DNA of 64,000 nucleotides, from assembly GCA_035636095.1 (NCBI GenBank), contig DASPZU010000024.1, positions 1 through 64,000 of the forward strand, in the 5' to 3' direction. The notes under the pieces were generated by a model, which was not told where the DNA came from, did not search any database, and worked only from the letters and a program-made list of their open reading frames with translations. Shown piece by piece: positions 36,336 to 45,638 of the stretch. The position numbers and the translations under genes were made by a program. The DNA comes from Gp7-AA10 sp035636095. GTDB lineage: Bacteria > Acidobacteriota > Thermoanaerobaculia > Gp7-AA8. How positions within the stretch are numbered: the stretch's first letter is position 1; every line of letters begins with the position of its first letter.

Positions 36336-38442
36336 CGTACCGGCCGCCCTCCCCCTGATCGCCTTCATCGCAGGTCTCGCGTGCGGCAGCTCCGTGCGCG
36401 ATGCCCTGGCGCTCTTCGCGATTGCGGTCCTCCTCGGCGTCCTGAGACGCGTTCGCCTGGCCCTCATCGTCTTCTGTGCCGGCCTGGGCATCCTCGCCGG
36501 AAACTCGAAGCCCGAGCCAATCCCGATCCTCGAGGATCGATTCACCAGCGTTCAGGCGCCGATCGATCGCGACTGGATGCGACGCGGAGACGTGTTCGTT
36601 CTTCGCGTGCAGTACGCCGGCCGGCCGCTGACGGTGTACGCGCGATTTTCGCCGAGACCGATCGCGATGGAGAAGTGGATCGAGGTGGACGGCTTTCTGC
36701 GTCCGAACGATCGCCACCAGCTGACGATCGCGGTGAAGTCGCCGCGGCTGCTCGCATATCGCGGCCGCTTGTCGCATCTCGATCCGGCGGCCTGGAATCG
36801 TGCGCTCGCCAATCGTCTGCGTCCCTACGCCGCGAAGTTTCCGACCGAGGTGGCGATGGTGGAGGCCCTGGCGCTGGGGAGAGGCGAAATGCTGGCCGAC
36901 GACATCCGCGACAACTACAAACGCGGCGGCACGTATCACCTGCTCGTTTTTTCGGGACTGCAGATCGCATTGGCAGCCGGCGTGATCGCGTTTCTGCTGC
37001 GATCGCTGCCTGCGCCCCGCGCTTCCGACTGGTCGCTTCTGATCTTCGCGTTCCTGGCTCCGATGTTCATCGGACCGACAGCCTCCGTTTCGCGATCGAG
37101 CATCGGCATCGGTCTCTACGCGATTTCGCGGATCGTGAAGCGACCGACCACGCTCGAGAATCTGTGGTGCGTCTCGGCACTGGTGCGGCTCACCATCGCC
37201 CCCTCCGATCTCACCGATGTCGCGTTTCAATTGACGTACGCCGGCGCAGGCGCGTTGCTGTTCGTCGGAAAATCCCTGGGCAGCCGGCGATGGATTGCCT
37301 ATGCCATCGGTGCGGAATGCGCGGTCACGCCGCTCACGCTCTTTCACTTCCATCAATACGCGTTAGGCGGCTCGCTGACGACCATCCTGCTCACGCCCAT
37401 CATCTTCGCGATGCTGGTGGTGTCGGCGTTGGTGTGCGCGATCCCATGCGCGGCGCTGTTGCACATCATTGGCTTTCTCCACGTCCTCTGCACCATCGTG
37501 AACGGACTGGCGGCGGCGTTTGCCGGCTGGTACGCCGCGCCGCCGGCCGCGACCTTGATCATCGGGTTCGGCGGCGCGCTGTTCGCAATCGCCTTTCTGC
37601 GCGGGCGGGCGCGTGCGATTGCCATCGTCGTCGCGACGATTCTGCCGAGCGTGGCGGCGATCGTGGTCGGGCATGGCGGCATTGCTAAGCCAACGCTTAC
37701 CATTCTCGATGTCGGCCAGGGCGACGCCATCCTCATTCGCACGGCGAATCATGCCGTCCTCGTCGACGCCGGAAGCCGTTACGCCAATGTCGTTCCGCTG
37801 CTTCTCGATCGGGGCGTGCGCCGGCTCGATGCCGTTTTTCTCACCCACGTGCATCCGGATCACTGCGGAGGCCTGCCGGACGTCATTCGACATCTGAGGG
37901 CGCAACAAATGTGGATCTCTCCGCGAAAGTTCTCCGGCGACTGCGCCCAGCGCGTTCTCGATGCCACTGCGTCCGAGGGCGTTCCGGTGCATCTGGTGCG
38001 AAACGGTGAGCGCAGAAGATTCGGCGATATCGACATCCGGATGCTGCTGGCCTCGCGAGCGTTCAAGCACGCCGCTGAAAACAACAGCTCCGTTGTTCTG
38101 CGCGTCACACTGGTAGCAAAGGTCTTTCTGCTGACCGGAGACATCGAGCGCGAGTCGGAGTCGGATCTGGTCCCGGCAGTCGAGCATGCCGACGTCCTCA
38201 AAGTCGCCCATCACGGCAGCCGCTCCTCGACCACCGCCGTCTTTCTCGACGCCGCACGGCCGCGCATTGCTGTGATTTCGTGCGGACGTCGCAATCTGTT
38301 CGGTCATCCGCACGGCGCGGTGATCGAGGCGCTGGGGCGGCGGAGTATCCGCGTCTATCGAACGGATCGCGACGGTAGCGTCGATCTGGAAGTCGATCGC
38401 GGTCAAATCTTTGCCCGACATCAAATTGACACTCCACAATGA
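36325..38442 (+). CDS. comEC: ComEC/Rec2-type DNA internalisation protein
   Basis: 705 residues from GTG. The N-terminal region has helices and an OB-like domain (about 60-140). The competence domain with about eight helices (about 180-430) includes the YHLLVFSGLQIALAAG signature. The C-terminal metallo-beta-lactamase domain (about 452-690) has FLTHVHPDHCGGLP and LKVAHHGSRSST. It forms the inner-membrane channel for single-stranded DNA in natural transformation. No other com gene is in the window. Confidence 0.92.
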   Translation: MSSDVPAALPLIAFIAGLACGSSVRDALALFAIAVLLGVLRRVRLALIVFCAGLGILAGNSKPEPIPILEDRFTSVQAPIDRDWMRRGDVFVLRVQYAGRPLTVYARFSPRPIAMEKWIEVDGFLRPNDRHQLTIAVKSPRLLAYRGRLSHLDPAAWNRALANRLRPYAAKFPTEVAMVEALALGRGEMLADDIRDNYKRGGTYHLLVFSGLQIALAAGVIAFLLRSLPAPRASDWSLLIFAFLAPMFIGPTASVSRSSIGIGLYAISRIVKRPTTLENLWCVSALVRLTIAPSDLTDVAFQLTYAGAGALLFVGKSLGSRRWIAYAIGAECAVTPLTLFHFHQYALGGSLTTILLTPIIFAMLVVSALVCAIPCAALLHIIGFLHVLCTIVNGLAAAFAGWYAAPPAATLIIGFGGALFAIAFLRGRARAIAIVVATILPSVAAIVVGHGGIAKPTLTILDVGQGDAILIRTANHAVLVDAGSRYANVVPLLLDRGVRRLDAVFLTHVHPDHCGGLPDVIRHLRAQQMWISPRKFSGDCAQRVLDATASEGVPVHLVRNGERRRFGDIDIRMLLASRAFKHAAENNSSVVLRVTLVAKVFLLTGDIERESESDLVPAVEHADVLKVAHHGSRSSTTAVFLDAARPRIAVISCGRRNLFGHPHGAVIEALGRRSIRVYRTDRDGSVDLEVDRGQIFARHQIDTPQ

Positions 38443-38469
38443 GGTGCTACAGTTGATTTGGCCGCCTCT

Positions 38470-38799
38470 ATGTCATCGACTCTCCTTCGCCTCGGACTCT
38501 GGACCGAGCTCGCAGTCGTGGCGCTCTATGTCCTGCACGAGACCTACGCCGAGACCCATCTGGCGGAGTACTTTTCGACCTCGACGCTTCAGAAAGGGTT
38601 GGTGATCGGTGCCTTGCTCGTCATCACGGGGATCGTCATGCGGCTCGTCGAGCGCGGCGCGAAGAAAGTCGTCCACAAAAACCGCTGCCAAATCTGCAAA
38701 GTCCCCGTCCCGGAGGGGGCGATTTACTGCCGTGAGCATCTGCGGCGCGTCCTGCAACGCGAGGACGAGCGCACGCACATGACGCGCACGCGGCGGTAG
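38470..38799 (+). CDS. Small membrane protein with C-terminal zinc finger
   Basis: 109 residues from ATG 38470; a TTG at 38458 is possible. Two helices (GLWTELAVVALYVLHETYA, GLVIGALLVITGIVMRLV) are followed by CQICKVPVPEGAIYCREHL, a four-ligand CxxC...CxxH zinc site as in small treble-clef proteins. Family unknown. A TACAGT -10-like hexamer lies upstream. Its stop overlaps the miaA GTG. Confidence 0.7.
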   Translation: MSSTLLRLGLWTELAVVALYVLHETYAETHLAEYFSTSTLQKGLVIGALLVITGIVMRLVERGAKKVVHKNRCQICKVPVPEGAIYCREHLRRVLQREDERTHMTRTRR

Positions 38800-39701
38800 T
38801 GGCGGTCATCGTCGTCGCCGGTCCGACCGGCACCGGCAAATCGGAGCTGGCTGTTCGTCTCGCGGAAACGCTCGGCGGCGAGATCCTCAACTACGACTCG
38901 ATCCAGCTCTACCGCGGATTCAACATCGGCAGCGCAAAGCCGTCTCCGGAAGTGCGCGCGCACGTCCCCCATCATCTATTCGACATTCTCGATGCCGACG
39001 TTGAGTTCAACGCTGCCGAGTACGCCCGCACAGCGCGGCCGCTGATCGAAAAGATCGCCCGGCCGATTCTCGTCGGCGGGACGTTCTTCTATCTGCGCGC
39101 CGTTCTGGCCGGCCTGCCCCAAATGCCGGCTCGGGATGCGGCCATCCGCGCGCGTCTGCGCCACATCGCTTCGGATCCCCGCGGCCAGCAGCGGTTGCAT
39201 CGATGGCTTTCGAAAGTCGATCCGAAGAGCGGCGCGACCATCGCTCCCTCCGACCGGCACCGGGTCGAACGCGCTCTGGAAGTCTGGATCGTCAGCGGAC
39301 AACCGATCTCCGCCTGGCAGCGCCCGACCGCGATGGCGGAGGAGATCCCGGCCATCAAAATCGCGCTGTCGCTCGACCGGCAGCAGCTCGTGAAATCGCT
39401 CGATGCGCGCGTCGATGCGATATATCGTTCCGGCCTGATCGAGGAGACGCGCCAATTGTTGCAGCGATATCCCCCAACCGCCCGCCCGTTCGAGGCCATC
39501 GGCTATCGCGAGGCGGCCGCCGTGATCTCGGGGCGCCTGACCGAAAGTGCGGCCATCGCCGAAACCCGGCGCCGCACGCGCGCGTATGCGAAGCGGCAGG
39601 TGACGTGGTTGCGAGCGGAGCGAAATGTGCATTGGGTGGACGCCGCCGATCGCGAGGCAGCGTTCGCCACGGCACTGCGATTGGTCGAGGGAGCGAGTTG
39701 A
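38799..39701 (+). CDS. miaA: tRNA dimethylallyltransferase
   Basis: 300 residues. MiaA adds a dimethylallyl group to A37 of tRNAs reading UNN codons. The P-loop is VVAGPTGTGKSELA, YDSIQLYRGFNIGSAKPS follows, then VGGTFFYLRAVLAGL, and C-terminal RRTRAYAKRQVTWLR. Start is GTG overlapping the upstream TAG. Its stop overlaps the TTG start of the next gene. Confidence 0.94.
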   Translation: MAVIVVAGPTGTGKSELAVRLAETLGGEILNYDSIQLYRGFNIGSAKPSPEVRAHVPHHLFDILDADVEFNAAEYARTARPLIEKIARPILVGGTFFYLRAVLAGLPQMPARDAAIRARLRHIASDPRGQQRLHRWLSKVDPKSGATIAPSDRHRVERALEVWIVSGQPISAWQRPTAMAEEIPAIKIALSLDRQQLVKSLDARVDAIYRSGLIEETRQLLQRYPPTARPFEAIGYREAAAVISGRLTESAAIAETRRRTRAYAKRQVTWLRAERNVHWVDAADREAAFATALRLVEGAS

Positions 39702-40969
39702 GGTTTTTCAAATGCCTGGTCGTCCTCGCGGCGCTGGCAGCCGCGAGCTGTCAACCCCCATCGCCGCCACCGGCCGTAACGCCGCCCGGTGAGCCGCGCA
39801 ATCTGACCGATCCGCGCATCGGCTGGCACGGATCGACCAGCGACGCGATCGCGCGACGCTTCGACACGGCATGGCGGATGATTCTCGCCGGCGACTACGC
39901 CAACGCGCGCTCGCGCTTGCAGGACATCAAGAAACGCGACCCGGCCTATACGCCGGCCGATCTGGCCGAGGCCGCCATCGAGATCGGTGAGGGACGTCTC
40001 GATCAGGCGCGCGCAACAGTCGAACAGATCAAAACGAAATTTCCCGCATACCTGGCCGCCGATGTCTATGTCGCGGAGATTGACGTCGCGCAGAATCGGG
40101 TTCGAGAAGCCTACGACCGGTATCGCGAGATTACGCGCAGTCCCGATGCGCCGCCCACGGCGTCCAGCCGCTACGCCGAGCTGCAGACGCGCGTCTTCGA
40201 TCAGCTCTACGGCGCGGCAATCAATGCGCAACCGGAAGATGCGATCCGTTTTTTGCGCGAAGCACTGGAAGTGATGCCCAACGCCACCGCTGCACGGACG
40301 CTGCTAGTTCACCATTTGATCGCGCTCAAGCGATACGACGAGGCAAAGAGCGAGCTCGATCCCATGATCAACACCAGCGCTGTCGATCAGCCCGAGGTCC
40401 AGGAAGCGCTGGCCGAGATCGATGTCGGCCACGGTCAGTACGAGGAGGCCATTGTTCGATACGAGCGCCTGGCGCGGCGCGATCGCGATGGGCGATACCA
40501 GCGGCGACTGGAACAGGTGAAGGAGCTCTTCGCAGCCGCCAACATGCCACCGCAGTTTTTGCGCGCCATGGATGCCGACTTGATCACGCGCGCCGATCTG
40601 GCGGTCCTGATGTATTGGAAGATTGCGTCGATCCGATTCGCGCAGAACGTGCCCGCACCGCCGATCGCCATCGACATCAGCGAGACCCCCGGCCGCGCCG
40701 AGATCATCCGCGCCATCGCCCTCGGCGTCTTTCAGATCGATCCGGTGACGCGGCGCGTGAATCCCGATACCGAAGTCACCGGCTCGGCGCTGGTGCGGGT
40801 CGCGGCCCGCATCCTCGCGCTTCGCGGAGCGTCGTGTGCGCGACAGGTGATCGGGCCCGAGGCGATTCTCACAGCATGCGGCGTTTCAGCGGCTGCCGAC
40901 GAGGTCCCCGTGAGCGGACGCACGGCATCGGCGGTGCTGGAGCAGGTGGATCGCGCGATTTCGCAGTGA
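39698..40969 (+). CDS. TPR-containing lipoprotein
   Basis: 423 residues from TTG at 39698 (TTGA overlap with miaA). The lipoprotein signal RFFKCLVVLAALAAASC has lipobox AASC, so the mature protein is lipid-anchored. The body has several TPR-like helix pairs (DTAWRMILAGDYANARSRLQ, EAYDRYREITRSP, YDEAKSELDPMI, GQYEEAIVRYERLARRD). The C-terminal 100 residues resemble S-layer-homology-like EIIRAIALGVFQIDPVTRRV segments. Function unknown. Confidence 0.82.
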   Translation: MRFFKCLVVLAALAAASCQPPSPPPAVTPPGEPRNLTDPRIGWHGSTSDAIARRFDTAWRMILAGDYANARSRLQDIKKRDPAYTPADLAEAAIEIGEGRLDQARATVEQIKTKFPAYLAADVYVAEIDVAQNRVREAYDRYREITRSPDAPPTASSRYAELQTRVFDQLYGAAINAQPEDAIRFLREALEVMPNATAARTLLVHHLIALKRYDEAKSELDPMINTSAVDQPEVQEALAEIDVGHGQYEEAIVRYERLARRDRDGRYQRRLEQVKELFAAANMPPQFLRAMDADLITRADLAVLMYWKIASIRFAQNVPAPPIAIDISETPGRAEIIRAIALGVFQIDPVTRRVNPDTEVTGSALVRVAARILALRGASCARQVIGPEAILTACGVSAAADEVPVSGRTASAVLEQVDRAISQ

Positions 40970-40976
40970 ATCACGA

Positions 40977-41567
40977 CTACCCGAACAGCGTTAACCGCGG
41001 CAGATTGAACTTCTCCCGGATCCGCCGACGCAGGTTCGCCTCCTCGGTCCGCGCGCGAATTTTCGGATCGAGCTTCGAGTCGCCGAGGGAGTCTGCGATT
41101 TCGCGTCGAAGATAGTGGACGTCCTCGGATTTCAGAAGAGTGTCGATCAATTCACGCTCGATTTCCATCAGGCCCTCTTCGATGCGCGGCACGCTGCGCT
41201 GGTGCGCCAGCTCGCGCACACGCGAAGCGAACGGTTCCTGGAGTCGCTCGGCCAGCTCCGCCAGACGCGCTTCGGGACTCGATTCCGGCGTCGTGTCGCT
41301 CCCGCCGACGTACAGATCCCGGCGCGCGTCCCACAACTCCTTCACAGCGTGGCGGCAGTAGCTGAGGCTCGAGATCACTTTGCGCCGGCCACTGGTCTCG
41401 TTCTTGTCGAACACCGTGTCGATCGCTTCGATAACGATCGGAAGTGGAATCCCCTCGCCCCGCCACCGCTGCATCAGGGCCCAATCTTTCGCAGAGAGGA
41501 TGAACGGCGTCTGGCGCCGAAAGGCGAAATGGGCCTCGATTTCCAGGAAGTAGTCATCGGACGCCAT
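40977..41567 (-). CDS. Conserved hypothetical protein
   Basis: 196 residues, helical and charged, starting MASDDYFLEIEAHFAFRRQ. The N-terminal part (SAKDWALMQRWRGEGIPLPIVIEAIDTVFDKN) looks like a winged-helix or replication-initiator-type helical module, but no family is recognised. No membrane segment or signal peptide. It is convergent with the TPR lipoprotein and divergent from the phosphatase. Confidence 0.7.
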   Translation of the reverse strand: MASDDYFLEIEAHFAFRRQTPFILSAKDWALMQRWRGEGIPLPIVIEAIDTVFDKNETSGRRKVISSLSYCRHAVKELWDARRDLYVGGSDTTPESSPEARLAELAERLQEPFASRVRELAHQRSVPRIEEGLMEIERELIDTLLKSEDVHYLRREIADSLGDSKLDPKIRARTEEANLRRRIREKFNLPRLTLFG

Positions 41568-41606
41568 TCGACCGTGATGCTACAATTTTTTGTCCAGAGT
41601 CCCCCC

Positions 41607-43256
41607 ATGACAGCCGCTGCACCTCAGGCTGAGGTCACGATCTTTACGCCTCTCGCCTCGCCCTTCCGGGAACAATTGAACGGAGAGACCGTGTCGATCG
41701 GACGCTCCTCCGATTGCACGATTCCGATCAAAGATCGTTACTTGTCCCGCAAGCACGCCGAGATCGTTCCAGTCAACGGTGCCTGGATCGTTCGCGACTG
41801 CGGAAGTGCGAACGGGACATTCCTCAACGGAGTGCGCGTCGATCGCGAACATCCGCTTCAGGGCGGTGATCGCATCCGCCTGGGCGACACCGAGATTCTC
41901 TTCGAGAGCTCAGAGCACAATACCGATCGCATCCTCGCGATCGCCGACACATCCTCGAAGACCACCATCGCCATCCCGATCGATCAGATCGAGCAACCGA
42001 GAAAAGACACCGATCCCGCCAAGCTAAAGACACTGAGCGAGCTGGCGGCGGAGCTTCTCGAGGACCGTCCGCTCGACGAGCTGTTTGGATACATCACTGA
42101 GCGCGTTCTCCTGCACAGCAAGGCCTCCCGCGCCGCCATCGGTCTGCTGCGGCCGGACGGCAACTCTTTAGTGAACGTCGAAGTCCGGCGCCAGGACGAG
42201 AACGACACGTCCGAGCTGCGCATCAGCCGCACGGTGTTCGACGATGTGGTGAAAGAGAAAAAGGCACTGGCATTCGTCGACATCTCGGCCGACGAAAAAT
42301 TGAAGCGCGCGCAGTCGATCATCATGCAGGGGATCCGATCGATTGTCTGCGCCCCTCTCGTCATCGGCGACTCCGTCGTGGGCGTTTTGTATGTCGACTA
42401 CCTGGTCAGCCGCCAGATTTCAGAGGACGACGTCAGGATGATCGGACAGATCGCGAGGTTCGCCGCGATCAAGCTCGAAACCACACGCCTGCGGGAAGAA
42501 GCGATTCAGAAGCGGATCATGGATGAGGAGCTGAAAACCGCGTCGGTCATTCAGCGGCGGCTCCTCCCTCCCGCGCCGACGGGTGTCACCGGCTACACAT
42601 TCGCGGGGATGAATCGGCCGTGCCGGACAGTGAGCGGCGACTACTACGATTTCGTCGTACGTACCGATGGCCGCGTGTATTTCGTCATCGCTGATGTCAG
42701 CGGCAAAGGCGTGACGGCCGGACTCCTCATGGCGGGCTTGCAGGCGTCATTTCGCATCTTCACGAAGAACGATCCCACGCCCGCGGCGCTGATGGTGCAG
42801 CTCAACGTCGCTCTGAAAGAAAACCTCCCGCAGTCGAAATTCGTCACGCTTTTTCTCGGCCGCCTCCACACCGCCACCGGACTGGTTGAATACGCCAACG
42901 CCGGCCACTGCCCTCCGCTGTGGATCAAGCGCGATGGCGTCGAGGAGCTCGGCGACACCGACCTCGTGTTAGGCGTGGTGACCCAAGTGGGATACGCCAG
43001 CCATCACATGCAATTGGAACCGGGCGATGCGCTGGTCATCTTCACCGACGGTCTCTCCGAGGCCGTGAATCCCGAGGGCGAAGACCTCGCATCGCAGAAG
43101 CTGCAGTTACAACTCGCGGCGCTGCACGGCGCATCGGCGGACGCATTGACCAGGGCGATCGAGGAGACGATCGAATCGAGCGTTCCCGATACACCGCTGG
43201 CCGACGACGTCACACTCGTGGTCGTCAGCCGGAATGGGCTCCGCACGTCATCCTGA
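41607..43256 (+). CDS. FHA-GAF-PP2C (SpoIIE-type) serine phosphatase
   Basis: 549 residues. Residues about 10-105 are an FHA phosphothreonine-binding domain (SIGRSSDCTIPIKDRYLSRKHA, NGTFLNGVRV); about 150-300 a GAF domain (IGLLRPDGNSLVNVEV, CAPLVIGDSVVGVLYVDYL); about 305-545 a PPM phosphatase with RLLPPAP, SGDYYDFV, VIADVSGKGVTAGLLMA and PLADDVTLVVV. Such proteins read kinase signals and control anti-sigma antagonists. The ATG at 41607 is preceded by a TACAAT -10-like hexamer at 41581; an ATG at 41577 is less likely. Confidence 0.92.
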   Translation: MTAAAPQAEVTIFTPLASPFREQLNGETVSIGRSSDCTIPIKDRYLSRKHAEIVPVNGAWIVRDCGSANGTFLNGVRVDREHPLQGGDRIRLGDTEILFESSEHNTDRILAIADTSSKTTIAIPIDQIEQPRKDTDPAKLKTLSELAAELLEDRPLDELFGYITERVLLHSKASRAAIGLLRPDGNSLVNVEVRRQDENDTSELRISRTVFDDVVKEKKALAFVDISADEKLKRAQSIIMQGIRSIVCAPLVIGDSVVGVLYVDYLVSRQISEDDVRMIGQIARFAAIKLETTRLREEAIQKRIMDEELKTASVIQRRLLPPAPTGVTGYTFAGMNRPCRTVSGDYYDFVVRTDGRVYFVIADVSGKGVTAGLLMAGLQASFRIFTKNDPTPAALMVQLNVALKENLPQSKFVTLFLGRLHTATGLVEYANAGHCPPLWIKRDGVEELGDTDLVLGVVTQVGYASHHMQLEPGDALVIFTDGLSEAVNPEGEDLASQKLQLQLAALHGASADALTRAIEETIESSVPDTPLADDVTLVVVSRNGLRTSS

Positions 43257-44021
43257 CGCAAGCCGTTGCAGAAAATCAAAAAAAATCGGCTCGATCGATT
43301 CCGAAGCCACCCGGAAGATCCGATCGGCGTGGTAGTTGCCCGGAATGTCGATCACGTGCAGCTCTTTCGGCTCGTTGGCCGCCTCGTACAGCGCGACCGA
43401 ATGTTTGTGGCTGACCAGCCAGTCGTTGCGAACGTGGATCAGGCAGATCGGAACGTGGACCTCGCGAATGTCGTCGAGCGGACGCAGCTTGGGCGACTTC
43501 CGCGCGCGCCATTGAAATTTCGGGCGCCGCAGCGCCTGCGAAAACGCGATGTGATGATGGATGGTGAAGGGATTGATGCGCGGGCTGATCATGGAGAAGT
43601 CGGCCACCGGCGAGATCAGCAGAAGCGCGTTGATCGGAAGTGGATGGCGCGCGGCGGTCGAAATCGCCACGGCCGCGCCGTAGGAAAGGCCGACCAGCGT
43701 GATCGATTCGAGGCCCAGCCGGTCGCGCAGATCGATCGCCACCGCCGCGGTGTCGTGGTGTTCGTGCAGGTTGAATCCGTACGTGCCGCCGCTGTCGCCG
43801 TGACCCCGAGGATCGGTGACCACAGCCGTGTAGCCACGACTGTTCAGCAGCGCCGCCAGGGCCACCATCGACGGATGTTTGCGTTCCCGCCAGAAGCCCG
43901 GGACGATCAGCACCGCCGAGCGGGACCGTCCTTCGTAGAGGTCGTACGTGATCGCGGTTCCATCGAAGGAAGCGACGGAATGTGAGGCGGGGGTTTCCAG
44001 GCGGGCGGGATCGCTTGACAT
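43248..44021 (-). CDS. Alpha/beta hydrolase
   Basis: 257 residues. The fold's oxyanion region is LIVPGFWRERKHPSM, the nucleophile elbow GLSYGAAVAI has Ser near residue 115, and the acid and His are in HVRNDWLVSHKHS and GNYHADRIF. No signal peptide, so a cytoplasmic esterase or lipase-like enzyme of unknown substrate. The ATG at 44021 was preferred to TTG 44027. Its 3' end overlaps the phosphatase by nine bases tail to tail. Confidence 0.83.
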   Translation of the reverse strand: MSSDPARLETPASHSVASFDGTAITYDLYEGRSRSAVLIVPGFWRERKHPSMVALAALLNSRGYTAVVTDPRGHGDSGGTYGFNLHEHHDTAAVAIDLRDRLGLESITLVGLSYGAAVAISTAARHPLPINALLLISPVADFSMISPRINPFTIHHHIAFSQALRRPKFQWRARKSPKLRPLDDIREVHVPICLIHVRNDWLVSHKHSVALYEAANEPKELHVIDIPGNYHADRIFRVASESIEPIFFDFLQRLASG

Positions 44022-44122
44022 TGGCAACGGCGTTTCTAATATTAGCGCCTCGTGAGCGGGATCCGCTCACATCCTCTCCCGCTGTAATCCCCCGGTGACC
44101 ACGGAAAGAAGGAGAACTCCAA

Positions 44123-44419
44123 ATGAAGAAGTCTCTTGCGATCACGCTCTTCGCGCTCATGGCGATCGCGCTCTTTGCCTTCGGCTGCAAGAAGGAAGAG
44201 AACGCGGCCACAGACACGGCGGCCACGAACACCAGCGCCACATCGACGATGGCCACCGATACATCGTCGACCGGAACGATGGGGACGATGACGTCCACCG
44301 ATACCGCCGGAACGATGGGGACGATGGGCACCAGCGGAACGAGCACGACCGGAACGACGGCCACCACGGGCACAAGCACGAAGAAGGCGCCAGCGAAGAA
44401 ATCAAAGAAGGGTTATTAG
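44123..44419 (+). CDS. Thr/Ser/Met-rich low-complexity lipoprotein, copy 1
   Basis: 98 residues. A lipoprotein signal (KKSLAITLFALMAIALFAFGC) ends in a Cys within CKKEE. The mature chain is almost only Thr, Ser, Ala, Gly and Met in short repeats such as TGTMGTM and TSTDTAGTMGTM, and it ends with a Lys-rich tail KKAPAKKSKKGY. An AAGGAG ribosome-binding site precedes it. A paralogue follows at 44656. The basic tail could contact peptidoglycan or LPS; function unknown. Confidence 0.8.
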   Translation: MKKSLAITLFALMAIALFAFGCKKEENAATDTAATNTSATSTMATDTSSTGTMGTMTSTDTAGTMGTMGTSGTSTTGTTATTGTSTKKAPAKKSKKGY

Positions 44420-44423
44420 CCCT

Positions 44424-44511
44424 CCCGCCCGCCCGGTTGGGACGTTGGGATGCCGGGATGTCCAGCGATCCAACATCCCAATTTTCCAACATCCCAACCG
44501 GGTGGGCGCGG
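44424..44511. repeat. Octad-repeat hairpin, word GGTTGGGA
   Basis: GGTTGGGA, CGTTGGGA and TGCCGGGA units (from 44435) are followed by CCAACATCCCA units; CCCGGTTGGGA at 44432-44442 pairs perfectly with TCCCAACCGGG at 44492-44502, and GC-rich flanks extend the stem. It begins five bases after the stop of the first Thr-rich lipoprotein. The remaining spacer to 44655 holds no gene. Confidence 0.85.
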
Positions 44512-44655
44512 GAGTTGCTAGTTTTGAAACGCCAACGATAGGAAAAGTTTGTCCGCGTAAGCGCACTGGATGAAGAAGGAGGTGGGGCAGGCATTCCCAG
44601 ACATACTCCTAAAAGATTCATCTCAAATTCAGTTCACGTCATAGAGAGGAAAAGT

Positions 44656-44970
44656 ATGAAGAAACTTCTGGTACTTCTGGCAGTCGTGGCCCTGGCGTTC
44701 TTCGGCTACGCCTGTAAGCAGGAGCAGACAACGAGTACGGATACCAGCGCGACGGCCACCGATACCGGCATGAGCAGCACCAGCTCCACGATGTCGACCA
44801 CCGAGTCGACGACCGGCACAACCGGCACGATGTCGTCGACCGACACCACCGGCACCACCGGCACGATGACGTCGACCGACACCACCGGCACCGGCATGAC
44901 CGGAACGACCGGCACCACCACCACCAAGACCGAAAAGAAGAAGACCGAAACCAAGAAGAAGAAAGGCTAG
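44656..44970 (+). CDS. Thr/Ser/Met-rich low-complexity lipoprotein, copy 2
   Basis: 104 residues, same design as the upstream protein: signal KKLLVLLAVVALAFFGYAC, mature chain of TTGTTGTM and SSTDTTGT repeats and a C-terminal tail of Lys and Glu (KTEKKKTETKKKKG). Preceded by AGAGAGG. Its TAG stop shares a CTAG palindrome (44967-44970) with the stop of convergent coaE, and a strong terminator follows inside coaE. The pair looks like a tandem duplication diverged by repeat slippage. Confidence 0.8.
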   Translation: MKKLLVLLAVVALAFFGYACKQEQTTSTDTSATATDTGMSSTSSTMSTTESTTGTTGTMSSTDTTGTTGTMTSTDTTGTGMTGTTGTTTTKTEKKKTETKKKKG

Positions 44971-45638
44971 GACTCTCGCTTTTTAGTCTGGGGCGCCGTC
45001 GGATTTCCGGCGGCGCTCTTTTTTTTGTCCTCCCCATCGCGCCGCAGCTTGTCGTAGACGCGAATGCTCTCCGCCTCCAGCGCCCCGATGTCGCTGTTGT
45101 TCTCGATCACGTAATCCGCTAACCGGCGCCGTTCCTCCCGCGGCATCTGCCGCGCCATACGCCGCCTGGCATCCTCGCGATCCATGCCACGCGCGACCGC
45201 GCGTTCGATCTGCAACTCCGGCTCGCTGTCGACGACCACGATGCGGTCGTAGCGCTTCTTTCCGCCTGACTCGAGCAGCAGCGTCGCTTCGACCACCACG
45301 ATGCGGTCGCGGTCGGGGAAACGGCGCGATTCCGCCGAGATCACGCTCTCTTCCTGCGCGATCACCAGCGGATGAATCAGCGAGTTGAGCTTCTTCGCAG
45401 ATGCGTCGTCGGCAAATGCAATCGAAGCAAGCTTCGCCCGGTCGATCTCGCCGTCCTTGCGCAGGATCTCCGGGCCGTAGGCATGGACGAGCGCTTCGTA
45501 TCCCGGCTCGCCCGGCCGATAGAGTCGCGCCACGATCGAATCGGCATCGATGGTGACGCATCCCAGCCCGGCCAGCGTGAGCGAAACCGTCGATTTCCCC
45601 GACGCGATCCCGCCCGTCAGACCGACCCGCAGGATCAT
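44967..45638 (-). CDS. coaE: Dephospho-CoA kinase
   Basis: 223 residues. CoaE phosphorylates dephospho-CoA at the 3'-hydroxyl, the last step of CoA synthesis. P-loop GLTGGIASGKSTV near residue 7, DADSIVARLY (substrate Asp), HPLV and EATLLLESG are present. The C-terminal 25 residues (KKKSAAGNPTAPQTKKRES) exceed the family core and are encoded by the antisense of a terminator. The start overlaps the folD stop (ATGA). Confidence 0.93.
   Translation of the reverse strand: MILRVGLTGGIASGKSTVSLTLAGLGCVTIDADSIVARLYRPGEPGYEALVHAYGPEILRKDGEIDRAKLASIAFADDASAKKLNSLIHPLVIAQEESVISAESRRFPDRDRIVVVEATLLLESGGKKRYDRIVVVDSEPELQIERAVARGMDREDARRRMARQMPREERRRLADYVIENNSDIGALEAESIRVYDKLRRDGEDKKKSAAGNPTAPQTKKRES
44993..45026 (+). 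terminator. Intrinsic terminator inside the 3' end of coaE
   Basis: GCGCCGTCGG (44993-45002), loop ATTT, CCGGCGGCGC (45007-45016) form a 10-bp stem with one G-U pair, followed by eight T at 45019-45026. It serves the rightward lipoprotein gene ending at 44970, and its antisense encodes the Lys/Ala/Gly-rich tail of CoaE. Confidence 0.85.

Noticed and set aside
43240..43275. Third copy of the GTCATCCTGAGC repeat at the end of the phosphatase gene
   Set aside because: Only CGTCATCCTGA matches; the rest of the repeat is missing, so it is probably coincidental.
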